DNA of 64,000 bases from Nocardia arthritidis (GTDB lineage: Bacteria > Actinomycetota > Actinomycetes > Mycobacteriales > Mycobacteriaceae). Numbering within the stretch: position 1 is the first letter of the stretch; every line of letters starts with the position of its first letter. Below are positions 7,301-17,729 of this stretch, piece after piece. Under the pieces are notes generated by a model. It was not told the origin of the DNA. It ran no database searches and worked only from the letters and a program-made list of their open reading frames with translations. The position numbers were made by a program, and so were the translations under genes. Where the stretch lies: contig NZ_CP046172.1 in NCBI RefSeq assembly GCF_011801145.1, positions 9,920,001-9,984,000 of the forward strand, given 5' to 3'.

Positions 7301-8830
7301 ATGGACACGACCGCAACGCGCGATCCGAGGCGCTGGTGGATCCTGATCGTGCTGTGCCTCAGCACGCTCGTCCTGGTCATCGACAATTTCGTGCTGGCCG
7401 TGGCGGTCCCGCCGCTGGCCGCTGACCTGCACGCGAGCGCCCAGGACATCCAGTGGATCCTCGATTCCTACATCCTGGTCTTCGCGGGCGCCCTGCTCAC
7501 CGCGGGCAGCCTCGCCGACCGCTTCGGCAGGCGGCGGGTGATGGTGCTCGGCCTGGCCCTGTTCGGCCTCGCCTCACTGGCCGCGACGCTGGCCGCCAGC
7601 CCGATCGAGATGATCGCGGCCCGCGCGGTGATGGGTGTCGGTGGGGCGCTGGTGCTGCCGAGCACGCTCTCCATCCTGATCACCGTGTTCGACGACGCGG
7701 AACGCCGCAAGGCGATGAGCTGCTGGAGCGCCGCGTCGGTGCTCGGCCTGGTCGGCGGTCCGGTACTGGGCGGCGTGCTGATCGCGCACTTCTGGTGGGG
7801 CGCGGCCTTTTTGATCAACATTCCGGTGGCCGCGCTGGCCATCGTCGCCGCACTGCTGCTGATGCCGGAATCCAAGGGGCCGTGGACCAAGCCCGACCTG
7901 CCGGGCGCGCTGCTGTCGGCGATCGGGATGACCGCGCTGGTGTGGACCATCATCGAATTCCCCAAGGGCGGCTTCGACCACGCGAGCACACTGAGCACGC
8001 TGACCGTCGCCGTCGCCGCCCTCGGCGCCTTCGTGTGGTGGGAGCGGCGGGTCGAGCACCCGATGGTGCCGCTGAGCCTGTTCGGCAATCGGGATTTCAG
8101 CGGCGGCAGCCTCTCGCTGACGCTGGTGCAGGTCGCCAACGGCGGTCTGCTGCTGGTGCTGACCCAATACCTGCAGTTCGTGCTCGGCTACTCGCCGACC
8201 GAGGCCGGGCTGGCGTTCATCCCGATGCTGCTGGCCTCCATCCTGTGCAACGCGCTGGGCGCTGGGCTCGGCACCAAGATCGGCAACCGCACCCTGGCCG
8301 TCACCGGCATGCTGATTTCCACCGCGGGACTCTGCCTGCTGGCCACTATGTCCGCCGACAGCGGCTTCCCGCTGGTGGCGTGCGCGCTGGTGGTGCTCGG
8401 GGCGGGGGCGGGACTGGCCCAACCCGCGGCCGTCGCCACGCTGATGAGCGCGGTGCCCGCCGAACAAGCCGGGGTCGGCTCGGCGCTGAACGACACCATC
8501 CAGCAGGCGGGTGCCGCCCTCGGCATCGCGGTGCTCGGCAGCGTCCTGTCCAGCACCTTCGGCAACACCATGCCCGCCACCGCACCGGAGGCCGCGCGCC
8601 GCTCGATCGGTGACGCGCTGGCCGTGGCCGCACAGACCGGTGATTCCGGATTGGTCGCCACCGCCCGAGACGCCTTCACCCAGGCGATGTCGGCCAGCTT
8701 CTACGCGGGCGCGGCGGGCATTCTGGCGGGGGCGGTGGTCGCGCTACTAGTCATGCGCAATCGCAAGACTCCCGTCGCGCCGGAGGGAGCCGAGGCCGCG
8801 GCGGAACCCGAACTGTCCCTTGCCGAGTGA
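7301..8830 (+). CDS. MFS drug exporter, DHA2 (14-helix) family
   Basis: A 509-residue major-facilitator antiporter of the EmrB/QacA type, expected to pump drugs or toxic metabolites out using the proton gradient. The loop between helices 2 and 3 carries GSLADRFGRRRVMV, the family motif A. Motif C-like VMGVGGALVLPSTLS and GLVGGPVLGGVL follow, and 14 hydrophobic segments can be traced. The C-terminus is an acidic tail. The ATG follows GAGAGAAGAG and lies 126 bases from the divergent tetR, so the pair is probably a ligand-inducible efflux unit. A long hairpin after the gene separates it from the convergent oxidoreductase. Confidence 0.9.
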   Translation: MDTTATRDPRRWWILIVLCLSTLVLVIDNFVLAVAVPPLAADLHASAQDIQWILDSYILVFAGALLTAGSLADRFGRRRVMVLGLALFGLASLAATLAASPIEMIAARAVMGVGGALVLPSTLSILITVFDDAERRKAMSCWSAASVLGLVGGPVLGGVLIAHFWWGAAFLINIPVAALAIVAALLLMPESKGPWTKPDLPGALLSAIGMTALVWTIIEFPKGGFDHASTLSTLTVAVAALGAFVWWERRVEHPMVPLSLFGNRDFSGGSLSLTLVQVANGGLLLVLTQYLQFVLGYSPTEAGLAFIPMLLASILCNALGAGLGTKIGNRTLAVTGMLISTAGLCLLATMSADSGFPLVACALVVLGAGAGLAQPAAVATLMSAVPAEQAGVGSALNDTIQQAGAALGIAVLGSVLSSTFGNTMPATAPEAARRSIGDALAVAAQTGDSGLVATARDAFTQAMSASFYAGAAGILAGAVVALLVMRNRKTPVAPEGAEAAAEPELSLAE

Positions 8831-8975
8831 CACCGCTCCGCCGCCCGCACCGACGATCGCGAGCGCGGGCAGCAGAACCGCACGACCGACCCGCCGATTC
8901 CTCGAGTCGGCGGGTCCAGGAGCCGCGCCACGCAGATCGGGAAAGCGAAGCGCCCCCGATCTCGGAACAACGCCT

Positions 8976-9024
8976 GGTACGCACGACGAAAGCCGAGCGT
9001 CAGCGAGGCGTCGTCGTGCGTACC
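8976..9024. terminator. Bidirectional terminator hairpin
   Basis: GGTACGCACGACG (8976-8988) pairs perfectly with CGTCGTGCGTACC (9012-9024), a 13-bp stem with a 23-base loop, between the stops of the convergent MFS and oxidoreductase genes. There is no clear T-run, which is common for terminators in this GC-rich group. Confidence 0.5.
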
Positions 9025-9031
9025 CCGCCGA

Positions 9032-10027
9032 TCAGAATTCGCCCGCGACACCCAGAATCGTTCGGCCCGAATGCGTTCCACCCTGGATGGCCCGCAGCAC
9101 CTTTTCCGCGTCGGTGATGGGCGCGTAGTTCTCCAACCGCGAAAGATGTTGCGGCCGATACTCTTTGCCGAGTTTGGTCCACAGCTCCCGGCGCCGGTCG
9201 ATCGGCACGTACGCCGAATCGATGCCGAGCAGCGCGACACCGCGCAGGATGAACGGCATAACCGTGGTCGGCAGGTCGGAGCCGCCGGTGAGCCCGCTGA
9301 CGGCGACCGCGCCGCCGTAGCCGATCGAACTCAGGATGTAGGCCAGCGACTTGCCGCCGACGCTGTCCACCGCGGCGGCCCACTGCGCCTTGCCGAGCGG
9401 ACGCAGCTTGGCCTCGGGATCCTCGGGCAGCCTGCCGATCACCTCGTTCGCGCCGAGTTCGGTGAGCAGATCGCCCGCGTCGGTCTTACCGGTCGACGCG
9501 ATCACCTCGAAGCCGAGGCCGGACAGAATATCCACCGCGACGCTGCCGACACCGCCGGTCGCGCCGGTGACCAGGACCGCCCCGTCGTCGGGGGTGAGGC
9601 CGCGATCGAGCAGCGACTGCACGCTCAGCGCCGCGGTGAAACCCGCGGTGCCCAGCGCGGCGGCGTCCCTGGCGTTGAGCGTGTCCAGTTTGACCACCCA
9701 GTCGGCGGGCACCCTGGCGTATTCGGCGAAGCCGCCGTTGTGCGACACCCCGATGTCGTAGCCGTGCGCGACCACCAGATCGCCCGGCGCGAAATCGTCG
9801 ACGTCGGTGGCGAAGACCTCACCGATGATGTCGATGCCGGGAATGATCGGATACTTGCGCACCACACCACCGCGCGGGGTGATCGCGAGGGCGTCCTTAT
9901 AGTTCGCGCTCGAGTAGTGCACCTTGATCGTGACGTCGCCAGGTCCGAGGAAATCCGCACCGACCTGCTGGCGCGCCAGCACGATCCCGCTGTCCGATTC
10001 GTGTGCCACCATCGCCAAGAACTCCAT
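9032..10027 (-). CDS. YhdH/AcuI-type NADPH-dependent reductase
   Basis: A 331-residue zinc-free medium-chain dehydrogenase/reductase. AcuI and YhdH relatives reduce acryloyl-CoA or related enones with NADPH. The N-terminal GroES-like half contains NYKDALAITPRGGVVRKYP, diagnostic of the YhdH/YhfP group. The Rossmann half begins VLVTGATGGVGSVAVDIL, a nucleotide-binding loop, followed by ASTGKTDAGDLLTELGA. It ends TILGVAGEF, as expected. No classical zinc ligands are seen. The start ATG 10027 (MEFLAM) gives normal length; ATG 10039 is possible. It is 52 bases downstream of dinP on the same strand; a shared function is not suggested. Confidence 0.85.
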   Translation of the reverse strand: MEFLAMVAHESDSGIVLARQQVGADFLGPGDVTIKVHYSSANYKDALAITPRGGVVRKYPIIPGIDIIGEVFATDVDDFAPGDLVVAHGYDIGVSHNGGFAEYARVPADWVVKLDTLNARDAAALGTAGFTAALSVQSLLDRGLTPDDGAVLVTGATGGVGSVAVDILSGLGFEVIASTGKTDAGDLLTELGANEVIGRLPEDPEAKLRPLGKAQWAAAVDSVGGKSLAYILSSIGYGGAVAVSGLTGGSDLPTTVMPFILRGVALLGIDSAYVPIDRRRELWTKLGKEYRPQHLSRLENYAPITDAEKVLRAIQGGTHSGRTILGVAGEF

Positions 10028-10079
10028 GGACTCGAGCATACGAGCGGCGCGGGCGATCGGCGCGGCTATGAAACGCGCG

Positions 10080-11144
10080 CTACTGCGGCACCAACTCCAG
10101 CCGGACGCCGAGCAGCCGCACGGGCCGATCCAGCTCGAATCGGTCGACGATGCGCAGCGCCGCCGCCACGATCGTCGGCACATCGGTGGTGGGCTCGGCC
10201 AGCTTCTCCTGTTTGCTGCGGGTGTAGAAGGTGTTGCTGCGCACGGTCACCGAGACCCGCATCGGGATCCGGCCCGCGGCGGCCATCTCCTCGGCGACCT
10301 CGGTGGCCAGGCGAGCCACCTGGGCGCGGATCTCGGCACGGTCGGTGAGATCGTGTGGGAAGGTCTCGGATTTGCTGCGGCCCACCGGAATTCGCGGCTT
10401 CTCGGTCACCTCGGTATCGCCCTTGCCGCGGCCGAGCACCCACAGATACGGGCCCGTGTTCGGGCCGAATTCGGCGGCGAGACGGTGCCGATCGGCGGAC
10501 ATCAGGTCGGCGACGGTGTTTATGCCGAGTTCGGCGAGCCGGGCCGCGATCCGGCTGCCGATGCCCCACAGCGCGTTCGTCGGCCGGTGCGCCATCACCT
10601 CCGACCAGTTGGCGGCGGTGAGCCGGAACATCCCCTGTGCGGCGGCGATATTCGGCTCGGCCGAATCCTTGTGCGACGACTTGGCGAAGCCGGTGGCCAG
10701 CTTGGCGGTGAGCTTGTTGTCCCCGATGCCGATGGCGCAGGTGAGCTCCAATGTGGCGATGGCGGCGCGGATTTCGCGGGCCAGCGCCTCCGGATCGTCG
10801 GTGTCGGCGGCGAGGAAGGCTTCGTCCCAGCCCCAGACCTCGACCCGGCCCGGGAAGGTGCGCAGCAGCGACATGACCTCGTCCGACGCCTCCTCGTAGG
10901 TGGTCATATCCAGTGGCAGGAAGATGCCGTCCGGACATTTGCGCTGTGCGCTGCGCAGCGCCATCCCGGCCCGCACGCCGTAGGCCCTTGCCGGATAGGA
11001 CGCGCAGGTCACCACCTTGCGGGGCTCGGTGGGGTCGCCGTTGCCGCCGACGATGACCGGCAGGCCGCGCAGCTCCGGATGACGGCGGAATTCCACCGCT
11101 GCCTGGAACTGGTCGAGATCGACGTGCAACAGCCAACGGGCCAT
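10080..11144 (-). CDS. dinP: DNA polymerase IV-like translesion polymerase, DinB2/Rv3056 type
   Basis: A 354-residue Y-family polymerase that copies damaged templates. It closely resembles mycobacterial DinP (Rv3056) and DinB2: HVDLDQF near the N-terminus gives metal ligands Asp9 and Asp11; VVTCASYPARAYGVRAGM and VEVWGWDEAFL supply the rest of the active site (the Asp-Glu pair corresponds to the usual SIDEA). It ends RPVRLLGVRLELVPQ without an obvious beta-clamp-binding motif, as in that subfamily. The steric-gate position after Phe13, normally aromatic (Leu in M. smegmatis DinB2), is Gln14 here, which could weaken discrimination against ribonucleotides. It probably forms a single-gene unit or leads into the downstream reductase. 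Confidence 0.9.
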   Translation of the reverse strand: MARWLLHVDLDQFQAAVEFRRHPELRGLPVIVGGNGDPTEPRKVVTCASYPARAYGVRAGMALRSAQRKCPDGIFLPLDMTTYEEASDEVMSLLRTFPGRVEVWGWDEAFLAADTDDPEALAREIRAAIATLELTCAIGIGDNKLTAKLATGFAKSSHKDSAEPNIAAAQGMFRLTAANWSEVMAHRPTNALWGIGSRIAARLAELGINTVADLMSADRHRLAAEFGPNTGPYLWVLGRGKGDTEVTEKPRIPVGRSKSETFPHDLTDRAEIRAQVARLATEVAEEMAAAGRIPMRVSVTVRSNTFYTRSKQEKLAEPTTDVPTIVAAALRIVDRFELDRPVRLLGVRLELVPQ

Positions 11145-11252
11145 AGGTCGTTCCTACCGCACACCGGTGACAACCTGGGGACTTCCGGACATCGGGTCGC
11201 GACCGCCGCCGAGCCGTACGATTCCGGAGAGAGTGAGCGAGGGGAGGTCCAC

Positions 11253-11861
11253 ATGGCCGACACATTCGAACCGCGGCTGCCGGCGCAGGTTCCGCAGAAT
11301 CTGATCGGCGATACCGATCGCGAGCTGGTCGCGCGCCAGCTGCAGCGCGCCGTCGAGGAGGGCAGGATCGATCTGTTCGAACTGGATAAGCGGCTCGTCG
11401 CGGTATACGCGGCGCGAACCTCGACCGAACTCGTCGCGGTCACCGCCGATCTGCCCGTGCCGGTGGCCGAACCACTGGAGCTGCGCACCGGGAGCGGATC
11501 GCGGGAGAAGGTCGGCAACTGGATCGTCCCGTCCGAGATCACCCTCGAAGTCCGTTCCGGCTCGATAAAACTCGATTTCACGGAGGCGTTCTGCCCGCAC
11601 ACCGAGGTGACGGTACGGGTCCAGGTGGGGTCGGGCCATGTGCAGCTGATCATGCCGCGCGGCTGGCAGGTCGAGTTCGATCGAATCGAGGTCCGCAGCG
11701 GCGACCTGCAGAGCAAGGTGACCGAACCGCGGCAGCCGGGTGCGCCGCTGCTGCGATTCGAGGGCCAGGTCGGTTCGGGTTCGGTGCTGGCCCGCTATCC
11801 CCGCCCGCCGCGCCGGTCGTTCTGGGCGTGGCTGCTGCGCCGCCCGCGTCCGGTGGCCTGA
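11253..11861 (+). CDS. DUF1707 domain protein
   Basis: A 202-residue protein whose residues 12-65 match DUF1707: IGDTDRELVARQLQRAVEEG, then DLFELDKRLVAVYAARTSTEL. This short helical domain is common at the N-terminus of actinobacterial proteins of unknown role, often linked to membrane or envelope sensing. The remainder is a beta-rich repeat region with recurring (V)RSGS/QVGSG units, resembling bactofilin-like or DUF4097-type beta solenoids, and ends in a basic Trp-containing tail (FWAWLLRRPRP) that could touch the membrane. ATG 11253 follows GGGGAGG at good spacing. It is divergent from dinP and convergent with the FAD monooxygenase. Confidence 0.8.
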   Translation: MADTFEPRLPAQVPQNLIGDTDRELVARQLQRAVEEGRIDLFELDKRLVAVYAARTSTELVAVTADLPVPVAEPLELRTGSGSREKVGNWIVPSEITLEVRSGSIKLDFTEAFCPHTEVTVRVQVGSGHVQLIMPRGWQVEFDRIEVRSGDLQSKVTEPRQPGAPLLRFEGQVGSGSVLARYPRPPRRSFWAWLLRRPRPVA

Positions 11862-11909
11862 TAACCGGCCGGTGGCCGGATCACGAACGGCGGCAACAAC
11901 TCACGACGA

Positions 11910-13508
11910 TCACGCGGACTCCGCGTAATCGGCCGCGGTGACCCGGCCGGTGATCCGGCGCACCACCTCGGTGAGCGATGCCGGATCCAGACCCGCGTCC
12001 GAGCGCGCCGCGACATACATATCCGGGCGCACCAGCAGCGCACCGCCCTCCGGCAGCCCGGTGCACGCCGACCACTCCGCGGCGGGCAGCGCGTCGACGG
12101 TGATGTCGATTCCGGTGTCGCGCTGGGCTTTTGCCGCCGCATCGCGCCAGCGCGCCGAGGTGCCCACGATGAGCAGACCGAAACCGGGGCCGGGCAGGTC
12201 GACGGTGGAGACCTGCTCGTCGGCGTCGATCCACATATGCGGCACCCTGGTGCCGACCTGGCCGGTCAATTCCGGGACGTGCCCGGCGGATTCGCCGCCG
12301 AACAGGGCCGTGGATTCGTATCGGTATTTCATCAGCACGGTGCCGAAATCCAGCTTCCCGGCGAAGGCTTCGGCATTGTCAGCGGTCCGGATGCCGTAGC
12401 GGGCATCGAAATCCACATTCCGCATTGTCTGTTCAACGGCGACGACGGCACGGGGTCGGCGTTCGGTCTGGTAGCTGTCCAACAGCGCGTCCTCGGCGAC
12501 ACCGGACCATACGGCCGCGAGCTTCCACACCAGATTGTGCGCGTCGGCGATACCGGTGTTCGCGCCGAAACCGCCCCACGGCGCGTGCCGGTGGGCCGCG
12601 TCACCCACGAGGAAGATACGGCCGCGGCGGTATTCGTCGGCGACGAAAACGCCAGTGTCCCAAGCCGCTTTGCCGAGAACATCGACTGGAATATCGGGGA
12701 TGCCGACGGCTGCGCGGATCAATTCGACGCAGCGCGTGTCCGGGTAGTCGGCGATGCTTTCCCGATCTGGATCGTATTCGAGATGGAACGACCATTCATC
12801 GGTGTTGTTCTTCGCCAGCACCAGGCAGCGCACAGTGTCATTGCGAATTTCGCACTGGCTGAAGGTTTTTCCGCCGAGCACCGCGGTGAGGTCGACCCGC
12901 GCGAAGGTATTGATGTAATGCTCGGTCGGCGCCACCGTCCAGCCGCCGATGCCGAGCGTCTGCCGGACCGGACTGCTCGCGCCGTCGGCGGCGATAAGGT
13001 AATCGGCGCGAATGATCCTCTTGCCCTTGGCATCTCGCACGCGGGCCGTGACACCGGTGGTGTCCGCATCGAATTCGATCAACTCGGTACCGAAGCGCAG
13101 ATCGCCACCGCGGGCCCGGGCCGTTTCGACCAACGCCGGTTCGAGCGACACCTGTGGGGCGAAGCAAAACTTGGACGGACTCGCCACGCCGCCCGCGACG
13201 CCGTGGCGCAGGTGCCCGAGATCCAGCTGAGTCGCGGTGGTCAGGGTCGCGCCACGGCTCGCTCCGCCGAAGGAGCCCGCCTTGACCACGCCCGCGGAAA
13301 CCTGCTCGACCTGCCGCTCGACACCGACCTGCCGGAACATCTCGCTGGTCCTGGTGTGTACGCCGCGGGCGCGGGGCAACGCCGACACGGAGTTCCTGCG
13401 TTCGACGAGAAGATAAGGGATGCCGTGATATTCGAGGAACAGTGCGGTCGAGATACCGACCAGGCCGCCCCCGACCACGAGCACCGGGACACGTTCGGTT
13501 GTTGTCAT
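11910..13508 (-). CDS. FAD-dependent aromatic monooxygenase (PheA/TfdB type)
   Basis: A 532-residue class A flavoprotein hydroxylase. The start shows the dinucleotide-binding VLVVGGGLVGISTALFLEYHG, followed by PRARGVHTRTSEMFRQVG, the typical second FAD contact. DYLIAADGASSPVR carries the DG fingerprint and GRIFLVGDAAHRHAPWGGFG the GD fingerprint. The C-terminal thioredoxin-like domain (RPDMYVAAR) is present. Such enzymes hydroxylate phenols, anthraquinones, tetracyclines or rifamycins using NAD(P)H and oxygen; GGFGANTGIADAHNLVWKLA is also typical of drug-modifying members. The substrate is not defined. The start ATG has no clear ribosome site. It is downstream of lon but separated by a terminator, so it is probably transcribed alone. 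Confidence 0.88.
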   Translation of the reverse strand: MTTTERVPVLVVGGGLVGISTALFLEYHGIPYLLVERRNSVSALPRARGVHTRTSEMFRQVGVERQVEQVSAGVVKAGSFGGASRGATLTTATQLDLGHLRHGVAGGVASPSKFCFAPQVSLEPALVETARARGGDLRFGTELIEFDADTTGVTARVRDAKGKRIIRADYLIAADGASSPVRQTLGIGGWTVAPTEHYINTFARVDLTAVLGGKTFSQCEIRNDTVRCLVLAKNNTDEWSFHLEYDPDRESIADYPDTRCVELIRAAVGIPDIPVDVLGKAAWDTGVFVADEYRRGRIFLVGDAAHRHAPWGGFGANTGIADAHNLVWKLAAVWSGVAEDALLDSYQTERRPRAVVAVEQTMRNVDFDARYGIRTADNAEAFAGKLDFGTVLMKYRYESTALFGGESAGHVPELTGQVGTRVPHMWIDADEQVSTVDLPGPGFGLLIVGTSARWRDAAAKAQRDTGIDITVDALPAAEWSACTGLPEGGALLVRPDMYVAARSDAGLDPASLTEVVRRITGRVTAADYAESA

Positions 13509-13605
13509 GGGCCAAGTTTCGGTACGGACGCTTGCACGACTCTTGCATCGCGGTGTCGGCCTGCCGGCCCGGTCCGCTCCACGCCGAGCAAGACGCGGAT
13601 AAACA

Positions 13606-13644
13606 AACGAGCCGTGCGTGTCCGAGGACAACGCACGGCTCGTT
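13606..13644 (-). terminator. Terminator of lon
   Basis: A 14-bp perfect stem, AACGAGCCGTGCGT (13606-13619) with ACGCACGGCTCGTT (13631-13644), starts 11 bases after the lon stop. On the minus strand it is followed by TTGTTTA, giving a good intrinsic terminator. Confidence 0.75.
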
Positions 13645-13654
13645 CGCGATCCGA

Positions 13655-16066
<2,412 letters not shown>

Positions 16067-16094
16067 GTCTTCGACCCTTCTTCAGTACGCAAAA

Positions 16095-16115
16095 GTTGAG
16101 CGATGCCTACTCAAC
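16095..16115. promoter_or_regulatory. HAIR-like HspR operator of lon
   Basis: GTTGAGC-N7-ACTCAAC, with TTGAG and CTCAA nine bases apart. This is the exact arm spacing of the HspR-associated inverted repeat CTTGAGT-N7-ACTCAAG. It is about 30-50 bases upstream of the lon GTG. HspR is a MerR-like heat-shock repressor; its gene is not in the window. Confidence 0.75.
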
Positions 16116-16252
16116 CCCGCTCCCCTCCGGTTTGTTCCGCACCTGGTCCGACGTTCGCTGAGGGCGAATCACCCACCTCCCGCCGAGGTTCGATGGGCAC
16201 CTCAGGGTGCCTATCGGCACTGCCAGGCTGGTGCGGAGGACAGGAGGAATTG

Positions 16253-17008
16253 ATGGACAACCGAGGCAAAATCGCGGTGGTAACCGGCGGGAACAAAGGG
16301 ATCGGCTACCAGATCGTGCGGCAATTGGCGGCTGCGGGACTCACCGTTTATCTGGGTGCGCGAGATGTGGAGCGCGGGTCGACGGCGGCCGAGAAATTGG
16401 TGGCGGACGGATTGGATGTGCGCGTCCTCCGACTCGATGTGACCGATCCGTCGTCGGTCGGGGTGGCCGCCGAGCAGGTGGCGGGCGATTTCGGCAGGCT
16501 CGATGTGCTGGTCAACAATGCGGGCGTGGTGGTGGAGTGGGGGATCCCCGTCAGCGAGATCACCGCCGAGCAGCTGCGCACCGCCTTCGATACGAATGTA
16601 TTCGGCGTCGTGACGGTGACCAACGCCTTCCTGCCACTACTGCGGCGCTCGGCCGCGGCTCGCATCGTGAACATGTCCAGCCCACTCGGGTCGCTGACGC
16701 TGCTCAGTGACCCGGACAACCCGATCTCCACGCGGGGTCTGCTGGCCTACAGCTCGTCCAAGGCCGCGTTGAACGCCGTCACGGTGCTGTACGCCAATGC
16801 ACTGCGCGCCTCGGGGGCCAAGGTGAACTCGGCGAATCCAGGCCTGGCGGCGACCGACCTCAATGCCGATTCACCGTTCAGCCGCGGCGTCCTCACCGCC
16901 GAACAGGCCGCGGCGGTGCCGGTGCGGCTGGCCCTGCTGGACGCCGACGGACCGACCGGAGCATTCCTCGGCGCCGACGGGCCGGCGGAGACCGTCATTC
17001 CCTGGTGA
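16253..17008 (+). CDS. Short-chain dehydrogenase/reductase
   Basis: A 251-residue SDR. The cofactor loop is [16 protein letters not shown]; the NNAG motif is [11 protein letters not shown], and the catalytic Ser and YxxxK appear as NMSSPLGS and YSSSKAALN. Sequence resembles plant-type carbonyl reductases and actinobacterial SDRs that act on small ketones; the Arg after TGGNKG-type loops generally favours NADPH. The ATG follows AGGAGG. It is divergent from lon. Immediately after the stop lies a C-terminal remnant of a SnoaL-like protein, so the pair may once have formed a polyketide- or xenobiotic-type operon. Confidence 0.9.
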   Translation: MDNRGKIAVVTGGNKGIGYQIVRQLAAAGLTVYLGARDVERGSTAAEKLVADGLDVRVLRLDVTDPSSVGVAAEQVAGDFGRLDVLVNNAGVVVEWGIPVSEITAEQLRTAFDTNVFGVVTVTNAFLPLLRRSAAARIVNMSSPLGSLTLLSDPDNPISTRGLLAYSSSKAALNAVTVLYANALRASGAKVNSANPGLAATDLNADSPFSRGVLTAEQAAAVPVRLALLDADGPTGAFLGADGPAETVIPW

Positions 17009-17018
17009 ACCACGTCAT

Positions 17019-17153
17019 ATGACGTTCGCGCCCGGCGACCGAGGCAGCGCGATCATGGACATCTTCCGGATCGCCGACGGCAGAATCGTCGAGCACTGGG
17101 ATGTCGGACAGGAGATCCCCGAGACGGCCGCCGACGACAACTCCATGTTCTGA
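17019..17153 (+). pseudogene. C-terminal remnant of a SnoaL-like (NTF2-fold) protein
   Basis: A 44-codon frame after the SDR encodes [20 protein letters not shown], then [19 protein letters not shown]. This is the recognisable end of actinobacterial SnoaL-like/ester-cyclase proteins, normally about 120-150 residues. The N-terminal two thirds are absent: upstream sequence is the SDR gene in another frame. The ATG at 17019 has no ribosome site. It is best read as the residue of a deletion that fused the SDR 3' end to the tail of a neighbouring gene. Confidence 0.75.
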
Positions 17154-17201
17154 GGCGGCACCGCGAGTCATATCGGGCACTTTGGACGGCGCGGCCCCAA
17201 G

Positions 17202-17729
17202 ATGGGCGTTATGCGTGATTGGCGGCAGGCGGGGCTGGTGCTCGCGGCGACTGCGGTGTTGATCGGCGGACCCGTCGTGATCTCGGCGAACGTGCCGACG
17301 AAGCAGACGCCGGTCGGCGCCGAGCGGATCGAGGTGACCGCGCCTGGCGATTCGCCCGATACGGTCGGCTTCACCGGCGTGAACGGGTGGTCGCGCAGGC
17401 CCACCGGGGACCAGACCACCGCACTGCTGGACGCGCCCGACGGTTCGGTACTGCTGGTGACGGTGGCCAATGGCGTCACCGATCTGCCCGCCGCACTCGA
17501 GTGGCGGCGAAAAGTGTTGGGACTACAGGCCTTCGACGCGGTATTCGACGGCGGCGAGATCGGCAACCCGGCCGGATTCCACGGGCTCACCTGCCGGGCC
17601 GCCACCGCATCCGGAGTGTGCGCGGTGATCGGGAAGGACAACCTGGTGGTGAGCATCGCGCTCGCGGGCGGCGGCGCGCGGCTGCCGGAACTGCTGCCGA
17701 TCGTGCAGAGCGTGCAGGTGGCGTCATGA
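17202..17729 (+). CDS. Membrane-anchored hypothetical protein
   Basis: A 175-residue protein of unknown function. Residues 8-30 form one hydrophobic helix (GLVLAATAVLIGGPVVIS), followed by an extracytoplasmic domain with two cysteines (GLTCRAATASGVCAV) that could form a disulfide. The domain has the mixed alpha/beta look of actinobacterial secreted proteins of about 150 residues. ATG 17202 is used; ATG 17211 is equally possible. Its stop overlaps the start of the PrsW gene (ATGA), so the two are translationally coupled. It could be a partner or substrate of that protease, but this is only inferred from the coupling. Confidence 0.7.
   Translation: MGVMRDWRQAGLVLAATAVLIGGPVVISANVPTKQTPVGAERIEVTAPGDSPDTVGFTGVNGWSRRPTGDQTTALLDAPDGSVLLVTVANGVTDLPAALEWRRKVLGLQAFDAVFDGGEIGNPAGFHGLTCRAATASGVCAVIGKDNLVVSIALAGGGARLPELLPIVQSVQVAS

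Noticed and set aside
10066..11265. Alternative 399-residue frame over dinP
   Set aside because: It reads the same strand in a different frame and contains no family motifs; DinP has the full polymerase signature.
16103..16252. N-terminal extension of the SDR from 16103
   Set aside because: It would run across the lon promoter and HAIR site; AGGAGG directly precedes ATG 16253.
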